Source: Ehretia macrophylla | Lineage: Eukaryota; Streptophyta; Magnoliopsida; Boraginales; Ehretiaceae | Direction of reading: 5' to 3' | Length of the DNA: 64,000 bases | Assembly (NCBI GenBank): GCA_037974665.1 | Contig: CM075775.1 | Span: 36,048,152-36,112,151 of the forward strand | Shown here: one piece after another, positions 33,185 through 45,376 of the stretch | How positions within the stretch are numbered: position 1 is the first letter of the stretch | Layout: each line of letters begins with the position of its first letter | Notes under the pieces: model-generated | What the model saw: only the letters and a program-made list of their open reading frames with translations | Told to the model about the DNA's origin: nothing | The model's database searches: none | Translations under genes and position numbers: made by a program

Positions 33185-35770
33185 TGCGGCCGACTTCAAA
33201 TCATCCCCTTATCACGCCAAATGGGTGTACTCCGGATGTACCCCGAAATCCTACCACCCAACTCTCCGAGGAAGTCTAGCCCCCAAGCGAGAGAGGGAAT
33301 TGGACAATAGTAGTCACGGTTGCACCGGCAAGCCCGATCCCGTCCGGTGTGCTTGAACGGTACCACGCCAGAATGAAAGGTTGCAACCTTGTATGCAATG
33401 CACATTTATGACATTTAATATATCACATTAGGAGGACAACAAAGTAGGTTGCCTCCGAGCAGTCATAAGATTGCACATTGACATGTAAACACGCGAGGCA
33501 CGATATGACAAGTAATTTCACTTGAAAAGCACATGGAGTTATATGAATATTAAACGGGCAGCCATGTAACACATGTAAATCAAGTTATATAACTCATTTT
33601 GAAGTTCACGTAATCAAATAACAAGATTATTCAACATGCAACGACATCTACGTAGGACCGGGTGCAAGAAAGGCCTACTTGTCAACATGTAATCATCGAA
33701 ATCACATTTAGGCTACAAGGGCAACTACGGGCAGCCTACTAATCACATAATTAAACATGATATTCATAGGATCAACACTTAGCGAATTTACCTAATCACT
33801 AGGGTTTCAATTCATACTCACCCGTGCGATTAAGCCCTAAGTTGTCACGTAATTAAACTCAAGCCATGCATCGATTAATTAAAATACCCTCAACCATTCA
33901 AAAAAGTCCACACAACATCCAAGTGCCACAATCCCAAGCATTTAATACAACAAGAGAAGTTACAATACTTTTCAAAGCATATCACTAGATGAAAGCCTCA
34001 CTGCAATAGTCTGTTTTCTCACAATCGTTGAGACAAGCAAACAATCTCCAATTCCAGTGAACAAAATGTCAAATTAAATCTTAAGGAGTGAAATAAATCC
34101 AGAAACAAACCTCGCATCATTTGGAGTTCGGGTTCAGGAGTTATAGCCCAAAACCGTGAGACTACGCAAAACTGTCCAGATTTGTACACATTTCAATATT
34201 TGTCGTTTTTGAGGACTTAGGATCAGATTTAGCCTTAGTCTATTTCTTCCAAAAATGTCCAGAACTGAAAAATATAGCAGCATACCAAATTTCATGCATT
34301 TTGGATATCATTTACTAAGTCCAAATTGGTTCGTTCTACAAGGACAGTGAATCTGCCAAAACCTGCTTCATTTTCCCAGATTTTCCAGATTTGGACACCT
34401 TTCAATGTTTTGCCATTTTGGGGACCTTAGAGTCAAAATTAGCTTTGTCCTATTTCTACAAAAAATGTTGAGAACTGGAAAAACTAGTCACCTACCAATT
34501 TTCACGTATTTTCAACATTATTCACCTGGTCAAAATTGCTTCGTACCAACAAGTCAGAAGACTGTCCTATACGCGATTTCATCTATCATCACATTCTAGC
34601 CAAATATCTTGTCATGCATGTTTACAAAAGATCATGTACACACATATATCACAAGTACAGAGGTAAAAATATACATTTAAAGGCATGCATGTGGTTTTTA
34701 AAAGCTTTTCAAAGAAGGTTTAGCCCTCACCTTAGCAAGACAACAAAGAAGATGCACAAACTCTTGATGAAGCACAATATCGACCTTTTTCCTTGCTTAG
34801 CCGAGAGACAACTTGAGATTCTCTAATTGCCTAGCTTAGTAACCATGTTCTTAGTATGTGCAAGTGGCTAGAACAAAAAGAAAAAGAAATAGGAGCTATT
34901 AAACTTACCCTAGCCGAAATGAACTTGCATGTGTATTTATTATTATTATTATTTTTACAATCTAGCTTGCTTGGTCGAGCTCCTTAGCAACTTGCATGTC
35001 TTGAAGAACCTTAGGATGATGAACTCAAGCTATGGAGAGTAGAATTTCAGCCAAGGCCGAGAGAGAGAGAGAGAAGAAATGAGAGAAATAATGAGAGAAA
35101 GAGAGAAAATGAGAGAAAGAATGAAAAGCTTGAGGAGTTGATGCATGTGTCGGCCTAGGGCCTTGAGAATTCTGAATTTGTGTCTTCAAGGAGCATAATT
35201 TGAATCATCCTAGCATGGGCATTTGATTGTGTCGAGATTGGGGTGCATTGGGTAGGGTTTTGAGCCTTTTTTTTTTTTGTTTTATGTCATAACTTGTCAT
35301 AGAATGTCTAGGAATGTTAATAAATTATGCAATGCTAGTTCAATATGCAAATAGTGGTCGGCCAAGCTTGTGCAAGAATCTGAATTTTTGTCTTGGTTGA
35401 GCAATATAATAGTGTGTTTGGGATGTGCAAAAGAATAAGGAATAAAGAATAAAGAATGTTTAGCTTTTGGTGCAATTCCGTCTTCTAATGAGTTGAATTA
35501 GCAATTTAATATTGGTTAGTGGAGTTTGTAGGATTAATTAATGATCTAGTGCTTCGCGTAAGATGCCTTCTTGATTGGCGTGTGGGCATGCTTACCTAGG
35601 TCTAGGTCCCGCACTACGAGATAAAGCACTAACTACGAGACGAATGCACGTTTCCCAAGTAAATGCACACAACCCTAAAAATATACACGTAATTCAATAC
35701 AAGGCACACAAAACGAAACACGACTCTTAAACCTAGGTCAAGGCACGTAAATCTAGGTTAGGGCCTGACA
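33185..35770 (-). repeat. Element A 5' LTR, segment 3 (outer end)
   Basis: 2586 bp aligning with about 2003-4594 of the 3' LTR. It includes the GA tract (35059-35123), an ATT run near 34936-34952 where the other LTR has poly-T, and the outer end GGGCCTGACA. That end differs from the 3' LTR end GGGCCTCACA by one base. CTGTG follows at 35771. No supported gene. Confidence 0.93.
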
Positions 35771-35775
35771 CTGTG
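35771..35775. other. Target-site duplication of element A, right copy (CTGTG)
   Basis: One transition from the left copy CTATG at 1027-1031; it matches the satellite consensus. Confidence 0.85.
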
Positions 35776-38169
35776 CGCCGCGTAACTCCTTACAGATCAA
35801 AAGTTATGGGCATCGGAACAATGGATACCTAGTCACAAGCCCTACGCCCTCTGTTTACGGGCCCAGCCTCTACGTGAAGTGAAGTTGTCTTGCCCAAGGT
35901 GCCGTGGGCCTCGATAATAGAAATGTGATGGATTAGGTTGTCATCCTTTTTGTCGCTTACGACTTACAATCCGGGATGGAAAAGCAACGCAGAAGAAGAA
36001 AAGTGTCCCGAAACTGATGAAAACGTTCAATTTTGGGCTCTAAAAATAGACGCAGCCGAGCAGGCTTGGTGGCCATGTCGTAGAGCTCTCAGAGAGCTTT
36101 CCGACGGTATACTGTGCGCCGCGTAACTCCTTACGGATCAAAAGTTATGGGCACCGGAGCGACGGATACCTGGTCACAAGCCCCATGCCCTCTGTTTGCG
36201 GGCCCAGCCTCTACGTGAAGTGAAGTTGTCTTGCCCAAGGTGCCATGTGATTCGGTAATAGAAATGTGATGGATCAGTTGTCGTCCTTTTCACGACTCAC
36301 GATGTACAATCCGGGACGGAAAAACAGAGCAAAAGAAGAAAAGTGTCCCAAAACTTATGAAAATGTTCGATTTTGGGCTCCGAAAACAGGTGCAACGGAG
36401 CAAGCTAAGTATCCCCATCGTAGAGCTCTCAGAGTGCTTTCCAACGGTATGCTGTGCGCCGCGTAACTCCTTACAGATCAAAAGTTATGGACACCGGAGC
36501 AACGGATACCTAGTCACAAGCCCCACGCCCTCCGTTTGCGGGCCCAGCCTCTACGTGAAGTGAAGTTGTCTTGCCCAAGGTACCGTGTGATTCGGTAATA
36601 GAAATGTGATGGATTAGGTTGTTGTCCTTTTCGCGGCCCGCGACGTACGCTCCGGGACGGAAAAATAGCACAAACGAAGAAAAGTGTCCCAAAACTAATG
36701 AAAACGTTCGATTTTGGGCTTTGAAAATTGGCGCAGATGAGCAAGCTTTGCCATACTCATCGTAGAGCTCTCGGAGAGCTTTCCAACGGTATGCTGTGCG
36801 CCACGTAACTCCTTACGGATCAAAACTTATGGGCACCGGAGCGACGGATACCTGGTCACAAGCCCCACGCCCTCTGTTTGCGGGTCCAGCCTCTACGTGA
36901 AGTGAAGTTGTCTTGCCCAAGGTGCCGTTTGATTTGGTAATATAAATGTGATGGATTAGGTTGTCGTCCTTTTCGTGGCTCCCGACGTACGATCCGGGAC
37001 GGAAAAATAGCTCAAAAGAAGATAAGTATCCTGAAACTGATGAAAACGTTCGATTTTGGGCTACGAAAATAGGAGCAGCCGAGCAGGCTTGGTGCCCCCA
37101 TCGTATAGCTCTCGGAGAGCTTTCCAACGGTATGCTGTACGCCGCGTAACTCCTTACACATCAAAAGTTATGGGCACCAGAGTGACGGATACCTGGTCAC
37201 AAGCCCCACACCCTTTGTTTGCGGGCCCCGCCTCTACGTAAAGTGAAGTTGTCTTGCCCAAGGTGCCGTGTGATTCGATAATAGAAATGTGATGGATTAG
37301 GTTGTCGTCCTTTTCGAGGCTCATGACATACGATCCGAGATGAAAAAACAGCGCAAAGGAAGAAAAGTATCCCAAAACTTATGAAAATGTTCTATTTTGG
37401 GCTCCAAAAATAGGCGCAGCCGAGCAGGTTAGGTGCCCCCTTCGTACAGTTCTTAGAGAGCTTTCCAACGGTATGTTGTGCGCCACGTAACTCCTTACGG
37501 ATCGAAAGTAAAGGGCACCGGATCAACGGATACCTAGTCACAAGCCCCACGCCCTCTATTTGCTGGCCCAACCTCTACGTGAAGTGAAGTTTTCATGCCC
37601 AACGTGCCATGGGATTCGGTAACAGAAATAGGATGGATTAGGTTGTCGTCCTTTTTGCGGCTCATGACGTAAGATCCGGGACGGAAAAACAGCGCAAAGG
37701 AAGAAAAATGTCCCAAAACTTATGAAAATGTTCAATTTTGGGCATCGAAAATAGGCACAGGCGAGCATCCTTGATGCCCTCGTCGTAGAGCTCTCAGAGA
37801 GCTTTCTAATGGCATATTGTGCGCCGCGTAACTCCTTATAGATCAAAAGTTATGGGCACCGGAGAAACGGATACCTGGTCACAAGCCCCACGCCCTCTAT
37901 TTGCGGGCCCAGCCTCTATGTGAAGTGAAGTTGTCCTGCGCAAGGTGCCATGGGATTCGGTAATAGAAATGTGATGAATTAGGTTGTCGTCCTTTTCGCT
38001 CACGATGTACGATACGGGACGAAAAAACTAGGCAAAAGTAGAAAAGTGTCCCGAAACTGATGAAAACGTTCGATTTTGGGCTCCAAAAATAGGCGCAGTG
38101 GTGCAAGCTAGATGCCCCCATCGTAGAGCTTTTGGAAAGCTTTCCAACTGTATGTTGTGCGCCGCGTAA

Positions 38170-40900
38170 CTCTTTATGGATCAAAAGTTATAAGCACCAG
38201 AGCGTCGGATACCGGGTCACAAGCCCCACGCCCTCTGTTTGCTGGCCCATCCTCTACGTGAAGTGAAGTTGTCTTGCCCAAGGTACCGTGTGATTCGGTA
38301 ATAGAAATGTGATGGATTAGGTTGTCGTCCTTTTCGCGGTTCACGACGTATGATCTAGGACGGAAAAACAGTGCAAAAGAAGAAAAGTGTCCCAAAACTT
38401 ATGAATATGTTCGATTTTGGGCTCCGAAAACAGGCACAGCCAAGCAAGCTAGGTGCCCCCATCATAGAGCTCTTAGAGAGCTTTCCAACGGTATGCTGTG
38501 TGCCGCGTAACTCCTTACGAATCAAAAGTTATGGGCACCAAAGCAATGGATACCTGGTCACAAGCCCTACGCCCTCTGTTTGCGGGCCCGGCCTCTACGT
38601 TAAGTGAAGTTGTCTTGCCCAAGGTTCCGTGTGATTTAGTAATAGAAATGCGATGGATTAGGTTGTTGTCCTTTTCGCGGCTCACGACTTACTATCCAAG
38701 ACGAAAAAACAGCGTAAAAGAAGAAAAGTGTTCCTAAACTCATGAAAATGTTCGATTTTGGGCACCGAAAATAGGTACAGCCAAGCAGGCTAGGCGCCCC
38801 CATCGTAGAGCTCTCAAAGATCTTTCCAACGGTCTACTGTGCGCCGCGTAACTCCTTACGGATCAAAAGTTATGGGCACCGGGGCGACGGATACCTGGTC
38901 ACAAGTCTCACGCCCTCTGTTTGCGAGCCCAGCCTCTACGTGAAGTGAAATTTTCTTGCCCAAGGTGTCGTGTGATTCGCTAATAGAATTGTGATGGATT
39001 AAGTTGTCTTCCTTTTCGCGGCTCACGATATGCGATCCGGGACGGAAAAACATAGCAAAAGAAGAAAAGTGTCCCAAAACTTATGAAAATTTTCAATTTT
39101 GGGCTTCGAAAACAGGCGCAACAGAGATGGGTAGGTGTCCCCATCATAGAGCTCTCAGAGTGCTTTCCAACGGTATGCTGTGCGCCGCATAACTCGTTAC
39201 AGATCAAAAGTTATGGGCACCGGAGCAACGGATACCTGGTCGCAAGCCCCACGCCCTCTGTTTGCGGGCCCAGCCTCTACGTTAAGTGAAGTTGTCTTGC
39301 CCAAGGTGCCGAGTGATTCGGTAATAGAAATGTGATGGATTACGTCGATGCCCTTTTCACAGCTCACGATGTACGATCCGGGATAGAAAGTAACGCAAAA
39401 GAAAAATAGTGTCCAAAAATTGATGAAACATTCGATTTTGAGCTCCGAAAATAGGCGCAACCGAGCAAGCTTTGTTGCCCACATCGTAGAGCTCTCGGAG
39501 AGCTTTCCAACGGTATGCTGTGCGCCACGTAACTCCTTACGGATCAAAAGTTACGGGCACCGGAGTCATGGATACCTAGTCACAAGCCCCACGCCCTCTG
39601 TTTGCGGGTCCACCCTCTACGTGAAGTGAAGTTGTGTTGCCCAAGGTGCCGTGTGATTCGGTAATAGAAATATGATGGATTATGTTGTCCTTCTTTTCGC
39701 GGCTCACGACGTACGATTTGAGACGGAAAAACAACGCAAAGGAAGAAAAATGTCCCAAAACTTATGAAAATGTTCGATTTTGGGCTCCGAAAACAGGCGC
39801 TACCAAGCAGGCTAGTTGCCCCCTTCATAGAGCTCTTAGAGAGCTTTCCAACGGTATGCTGTGTGCCGCGTAACTCCTTACGGATCAAAAGTTATGGGCA
39901 CCGGAGCAATGGATACCTGGTCATAAGCCCCACGCCCTCTGTTTGCGGGCCCGGCCTCTACGTTTAGTGAAGTTGTCTTGCCCAAGTTGCCATGTGATTC
40001 GGTAATAGAAATGCGATGGATTAGGTTGTCATCCTTTTCGCGACTCACGACTTACGATCCAAGACGGAAAAACATCATGAAAGAAGAAAAGTGTCCCTAA
40101 AATCATGAAAATGTTCGATTTTGGGCACCAAAAATAGGCACAGCCAAGCAGGCTAGGTGCCCCCATTGTAGAGCTCTCAGAGAGCTTTCCAACGGTATGC
40201 TGTGCGCCGCGTAACTCCTTACGGATCAAAAGTTATGGGCACCGGAGCGACGGATACCTGGTCACAAGTCCCACGCCCTCTGTTTGCGGGCCCAGCCTCT
40301 ACGTGAAGTGAAGTTGTCTTGCCCAAGGTGCCGTATGATTCGGTAATAGAAATGTGATGGATTAGGCTGTCGTCCTTTTCGCGGCTCACGATATACAATC
40401 CGGGACGAAAAAACAGACCAAAAGAAGAAAAGTGTCCCAAAACTTACGAAAATGTTCAATTTTGGGCTCCGAAAACAGGCGCAACTGAGATGGCTAGGTG
40501 TCCCCATCGTAGAGCTCTCAGAGTGCTTTCCAACGGTATGCTGTGCGCCGCGTAAGTCCTTATGGATCAAAAGTTATGGGCACCGGAGCAACGGATACCT
40601 GGTCACAAGCCCCACGCCCTCCGTTTGCGGGCCCGGCCTTTACGTGAAGTAAAGTTGTCTTGGCCAAGGTGCCGTGTGATTCGGTAATAGAAATGTGATG
40701 GATTAGGTTGATGCCCTTTTCACAGCTCATGACGTACGATCCGGGACAGAAAAACAGCGAAAAAGAAGAAAATTGTCTAGAAATTGATGAAACGTTCAAT
40801 TTTGAGCTCCGACAATAGGCGCAACCGAGCAGGCTTTGTTGCCCCCGTCTAGAGCTCTCGGAGAGCTTTCCAACGGTATGTTGTGCGCTGCGTAACTCCT
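38170..40900. repeat. Local higher-order repeat: tetramer of 1363 bp, two copies
   Basis: Variant markers recur exactly 1363 bp apart: ATGCGATGG at 38648 and 40011, GAGATGG at 39124 and 40487, GATGCCCTTTTCACAGCTCA at 39347 and 40710. Neighbouring monomers lack these variants. Boundaries are approximate. Confidence 0.88.
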
Positions 40901-42438
40901 TACGGATCAAAAGTTATGGGCATTGGAGCGATGGATACCTGGTTATAAGCCCCACGCCCTCTGTTTGCGGGTGCAGCCTTTACGTGAAGTATAGTTGTCT
41001 TGCCTAAAGTGCCGTGTGATTCGGTAATAGAAATGTGATGGATTAGGTTGTCATCCTTTTCGCAGCTCACGACGTACGATTCGGGACAAAAAAACAGCAC
41101 AAAAGAATATAAGTGTCCCAAAACTGATGAAAATGCTCAATTTAGGGCTATGAAAATTGGCGCAGCCGAGCAGGCTTGGTGCCCCAGTCGTAGAGCTCTC
41201 GGAGAGCTTTCCAACGGTATGCTGTGCGCCGCGTAACTCCTTACAGATCAAAAGTTATGGGCACCGGAGCGACGGATACCTGGTCACAAGCCCCACACCC
41301 TCTGTTTGCTGGCCCAGCCTCTACGTGAAGTGAAGTTGTCTTGCCCAATGTGTCGTGTGATTCGGTAATGGAAATGTGATGGATTAGGTTGTCGTCCTTT
41401 TCGAGGCTTACGACGTACGATCAGAGACCGAAAAACAGCGCAAAGGAAGAAAAGTGTCCGAAAACTTATGAAAATATTTGATTTTGGGCTCCGAAAACAG
41501 GCGCTGCCTCGCAGGCCAGGTGCCCCCTTCGTACAGTTCTCAGAGAGCATTCCAACGGTATGTTGTGCGCCGCGTAACTCCTTACGGATCAAAAGTTAAG
41601 GGCACCGGAGCAACAGATACCTGGTCACAAGCCCCACGCTCTCTATTTGCGGGCCCAGCCTCTACGTGAAGAGAAGTTGTCTTGCCCAAGGTGCCGTGGG
41701 TTTCGGTAATAGAAATGTGATGGATTAGGTTGTCATCCTTTTCGCGGCTCACGACGTACGATCCGGGACAGAAAAACATCACAAAAGAAGAAATGTATCC
41801 CAAAACTTATGAAAATATTTGATTTTGGGCTCCGAAAAAAATGAGCAGGTGAGCATGCTTGGTGCCCTCGTCGTAGAGCTCTCAGAGAGCTTTCCAACGG
41901 TATGCTATGCGCCGCGTAACTCCTTATGGATCAAAAGTTATGGGCACCGGAGCAACGGATACCTAGTCACAAACCCCACGTCCTCTGTTTACGAGCCCAG
42001 CCTCTATGTGAAGTGAAGTTGTCTTGCGCAAGGTGTCATGGGATTCGGTAATAGAAATGTGATGGATTAGGTTGTCGTCCTTTTCGCGGCTCACAATGTT
42101 CGATACGGGACAGAAAAACTGGGCAAAAGAAGAAAAGTTTCCTGAAACTGATGAAAACGTTTGATTTTGGACTCTGAAAATAGGCGCAACGGAGCAGGCT
42201 GGATGCCCCTGTCGTAGAGCTCTCGAAGAGCTTTCCAACGGTATGTTGTGCACCATGTAAGTCTTTACGGATCAAAAGTTATGAGCACCGGAGCCACGGA
42301 TACCGGGTCACAAGCCCCACGCCCTCTGTTTGTGGGCCCAGCCTCTGCATGAAGTAAAGTTATCTTGCCCAAGGTGTCGTGTGATTCGGTAATAGAAATG
42401 TGATGGATTAGGTTGTCGTCCTTTTCGTGGTTCACGAC

Positions 42439-44758
42439 TGTCACGCCCCAACCCCGAACTCATTGCCAAGACAAGGCTGGAACGTGACGTGGACTAGATA
42501 GATAACCCTGTACAATCATCCATTCATGACCTAAACAATTATAATATCCACAAGTAACTTCAAAAAGGGTGCCCAACTCTATCGGCACTTCAACATTCAT
42601 TAACCTGTTCGTTCATATGTATAAGGCCTACATTCAACCTTCAGGCACGCCACAAACATCAATGCCTTCTAGGCCTCAAAAAAATAGACTAGCAATAAGG
42701 TCACAACCCAACATTAGAAGTTAGTTACACGACCAAATCCCAAAAGAATATTACAGTACTTAAAGTTGTTCAATATTAACATAGTTAACATCCAAAATAG
42801 CATTAACAACAAGCATGATCACAACAAGCAGAAGTCCGACTCATCACACAAGTATGTGTCGCCTTCAGTTTGAGTCCCTAGCTCAGGCTCAGCCTCACCT
42901 GAAAGATTGTCATAGAAAGGGATGAGCTACACTTAGCTCAGCGAGGGTTAATGGTCACGGTAGGTTTTCACAAACATTTCCAATATTTAGGAATCCTTTT
43001 TGAAAATATGCTATGCATGAGATACAAATAAATATAAGAATTAATAAACAAATAGTGTCACATATCTCTACCCTCCGAGGTCCTCAAGGGCCTAAGTGAA
43101 GGTAGGTTACCATATATCAAAGGATACGATAACTCGAATAGTTGTTGGAGATGGCCAGTCTCGAATCAGCTTCCATGATAAACCCAATACACCAACCGAT
43201 AAGGGTACTCCGGAGGCTACCCAACCACAGTAGCCGAGTCCGTCCTGGCAAGCCCAATGCTGCCCAGGCGGCCCAGAACTTCTACTATGGCGTTCAATAA
43301 CTTAATCATACCAACCATCTCTCCAAGGAAACACACCAAGCGAGAGAGGAGTTCAATCATAATAAACAAGCTCGGAGGCAACAAAGTAGGTTGCCGCCGG
43401 TTAGTACAAGCAATAAATCATGCAATAATATAATCATGTTAAATATGGAACTCATATAGCATGTAGGAAGATAATCAATGATAAAATCATGCATTTAGAA
43501 CTCTCAATTAGTAATGTGGAGGTCAACAAGAATGGTTGTTTCATCCTACAAGCGTTTCTAAGTCCTTTTGCATTAGCCTAACTTAGGAGGTAAATTTTCC
43601 TATTTTCCCAAACTCCAATTAATCTAATTTTGGTCTAGAATCAAATCTTATCGAATGTAGATAACTCTAGAATCAAACAGAACTCAATTCGGAGTTAAAA
43701 CGAATGAGATATGGCTTCCGCAAAATCACTGCGCAAAGCTGTCAAACATCCGGGCGCTGAGGCCCTAATCCGGTCGACCGGAAGAAGTAGGTAACGCCCG
43801 GATCGAAGCTTTCTGCCGGGCATTAAGGCCTCTATCCGGGCGACCGGATAGGGGCTGTAACGCCCGGATAGCTGCACGAAAAACACCAAAATTCTACCCA
43901 ATTCACCTATACCACCACCAATCCATCTACCAACATACAAACAAGTTCTAAATGGCTATTAGGCATCATACAAGGCTTCAAACTCAACCAAATGCATCCC
44001 ACATCAATGATCAACAACACCAAATAATTCATGTTCAAGCTCCAAGCTCCACATCCTCAACACCCTCAACAACTCAATACACTTCTTAACAAGTTCAAAT
44101 ATACATATATATATCACATGTAAGTACCCCATCAAGCTCTAAACACAAGTATAATCATACATCATGCTTAATGTATCTTGAAAATCATTTGAAAAAACAA
44201 CCCTCACCTCAAACTTGAGTATAGAAGCAATAAAGAGCCAAAGAACTCTTGAGACTAGCTGAGAGATGAAGAATTAGCTTGGAACAAGGCTGAAATTCCC
44301 TTCTTTCTTCTTCTTTTCCTCTTTTCTTCTCTCCCTCTCTTTTCCCTCTTTGATCGTGTATGAGTGTGTGTGAGTGTATGTGTGCAGGATTTTAGTGTGT
44401 GTGTGTGGAGTGTATTGTGTGTTTTGAGTGGGCAAGCATAGTAAAAATTAGGTGATCAAATATCTAGTGAGCCAAATTACAAGAGTGCCCTCCAACTATG
44501 TTATGTACTACTAGTTTGCCATTTTGGTTGATTTGTAACTAATTAGTTACTACTCTTGACGTATTTGAAGTACAATTAATTACTATGACACGTAAAACCC
44601 CTAAATGCACGAAAATGAACATTTTTACACGTAAAATGATGAATCTTCACTTTAAATAAAATTAACGCACATAATTGATGCCAATGCATATGAAATAATT
44701 TGAATGCATTATAATTACTATAATTATTTATATATAGACTCTCGTGTCGGGTTTCACA
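42439..44758 (-). repeat. Element D 3' LTR (2320 bp)
   Basis: TGTCACGCCCC to GGGTTTCACA. It shares only short blocks with the A and B LTRs: GCTCAGCGAGGG near 42936, ACCAAGCGAGAGAGG near 43337, CTGGCAAGCCCAATGC near 43246. It has a GC-rich island at 43748-43870 made of two hairpin-like copies, and a CT-rich then TG-rich low-complexity stretch near 44290-44430. No gene is supported. Confidence 0.9.
43748..43870. repeat. GC-rich pair of hairpin-like direct repeats in the D LTR
   Basis: Two degenerate copies about 66 bp apart. Each begins CCGGGC(G/A), passes AGGCC, a CCGGNCGACCGG-type palindrome and TAACGCCCGGAT. The outer ends ATCCGGGCG and CGCCCGGAT are complementary, so each copy can fold on itself. 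Confidence 0.8.
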
Positions 44759-44778
44759 TCCTCCCTTCCTTAGAAGAA
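44759..44778 (-). promoter_or_regulatory. Polypurine tract of element D
   Basis: Coding strand TTCTTCTAAGGAAGGGAGGA, adjacent to the LTR end. Confidence 0.8.
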
Positions 44779-44799
44779 TTGCGTCCTCGCAATTTCTTC

Positions 44800-45376
44800 T
44801 TACCGTGAAAATAACTCCGGATACTGCTTTTCCATTTGATCTCGTAACTCCCAGGTTTCTTCCTCGATCCCGTGGTTGTTCCACAATACTTTTACCATAG
44901 GAATCTCCTTTCTACGCAACTCACGTACTTGTTCATCTAAAATTCGCACGGGCCTTTCTTCATAGGAGAGGTTCTCATGAAGTTGTAGTGGTTCCGGCTC
45001 CAAGATATGAGAAAGGTCGGGTTGATACTTTCTTAACATCGAGACATGGAACATGTCATGTATACCGGAAAGATTTATTGGTAGACTCAATCGGTATGCT
45101 AACTTGATAATTTTATTCACAATCTCGAACGGTCCCACGTACCTCGGACTTAACTTACCACCCTTACCATACCGAATCAATCCCTTTCGAGGAGACAATT
45201 TAAGAAACACCTTATCACCTACTTCAAACTCTAAATCTCTTCTTCTTCTATCGACATAACTTTTCTGCCTACTTTGTACGGTGAGCATCCTTTTTCGAAT
45301 CAATTGTACATTTTCTACTTTCTCTATCATCTCTGGTAATAATGTAGGGTCAATGGCTTTCATCTCACCAACCTCA
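44800..45376 (-). pseudogene. Element D pol fragment: integrase C-terminus and chromodomain
   Basis: About 192 codons ending at the stop at 44800. From VGEMKAIDPTLLPEM through [23 protein letters not shown] and [12 protein letters not shown], this matches the C-terminal part of integrase in A, B1 and B2. A chromodomain follows (EERPVRILDE, VKVLWNNHGIEEETWE, PELF). No stop or frameshift lies in the retained part, so the truncation rather than drift inactivated it. An open frame continues past 45376 to 45438, but those residues are satellite read by chance. This copy ends at its family-type stop, which shows where A's frame should have ended. Confidence 0.93.

Larger units (their letters stand above)
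1032..35770 (-). mobile_element. Element A: Ty3/Gypsy chromovirus-like LTR retrotransposon, host of nested insertions B1, B2 and C
   Basis: Complete but degenerate LTR retrotransposon on the minus strand, inserted in one satellite monomer and flanked by CTATG/CTGTG. In coding order: 5' LTR (35770 to 18976, itself interrupted), PBS at 18964-18953, gag from about 18918, insertion B1 at 17613-8120, pol from 8119 to about 4600, polypurine tract at 4612-4595, 3' LTR 4594-1032. Subtracting B1, B2 and C leaves about 12.0 kb. Domain order PR-RT-RH-INT-chromodomain places it among Gypsy chromoviruses. The Tekay/Del clade is inferred from the 3.56-kb LTR and single frame. It is non-autonomous now: gag and pol carry several stops and frameshifts. 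Confidence 0.93.
35771..42438. repeat. Satellite array, middle block (~19.5 monomers)
   Basis: Same 341-bp monomer as in 1-1031. Anchor positions 35777, 36118, 36458 and 36800 give spacings of 340-342 bp. It starts in phase with the left block across element A, so both were one array. Most monomers leave a minus-strand frame of about 100 codons open by chance of composition. It ends at 42438 in a monomer where element D begins (TTCACGAC then TGTCACG). Confidence 0.97.
42439..45376 (-). mobile_element. Element D: truncated Ty3/Gypsy chromovirus-like element
   Basis: Minus-strand element of a third family. Its 3' LTR (42439-44758), polypurine tract and the end of pol remain. Gag, protease, RT, RNase H, most of integrase, the PBS and the 5' LTR are gone. 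At about 45376 pol sequence passes straight into satellite. The satellite resumes about 116 bp further on in the monomer than where it stopped at 42438, so the deletion also removed array sequence. The possible left target duplication ACGAC has no partner. Confidence 0.92.

Noticed and set aside
44576..44884. Minus-strand 102-codon ORF overlapping the D LTR and pol end
   Set aside because: It is a different frame from the pol fragment, which accounts for the same bases with recognisable chromodomain content.
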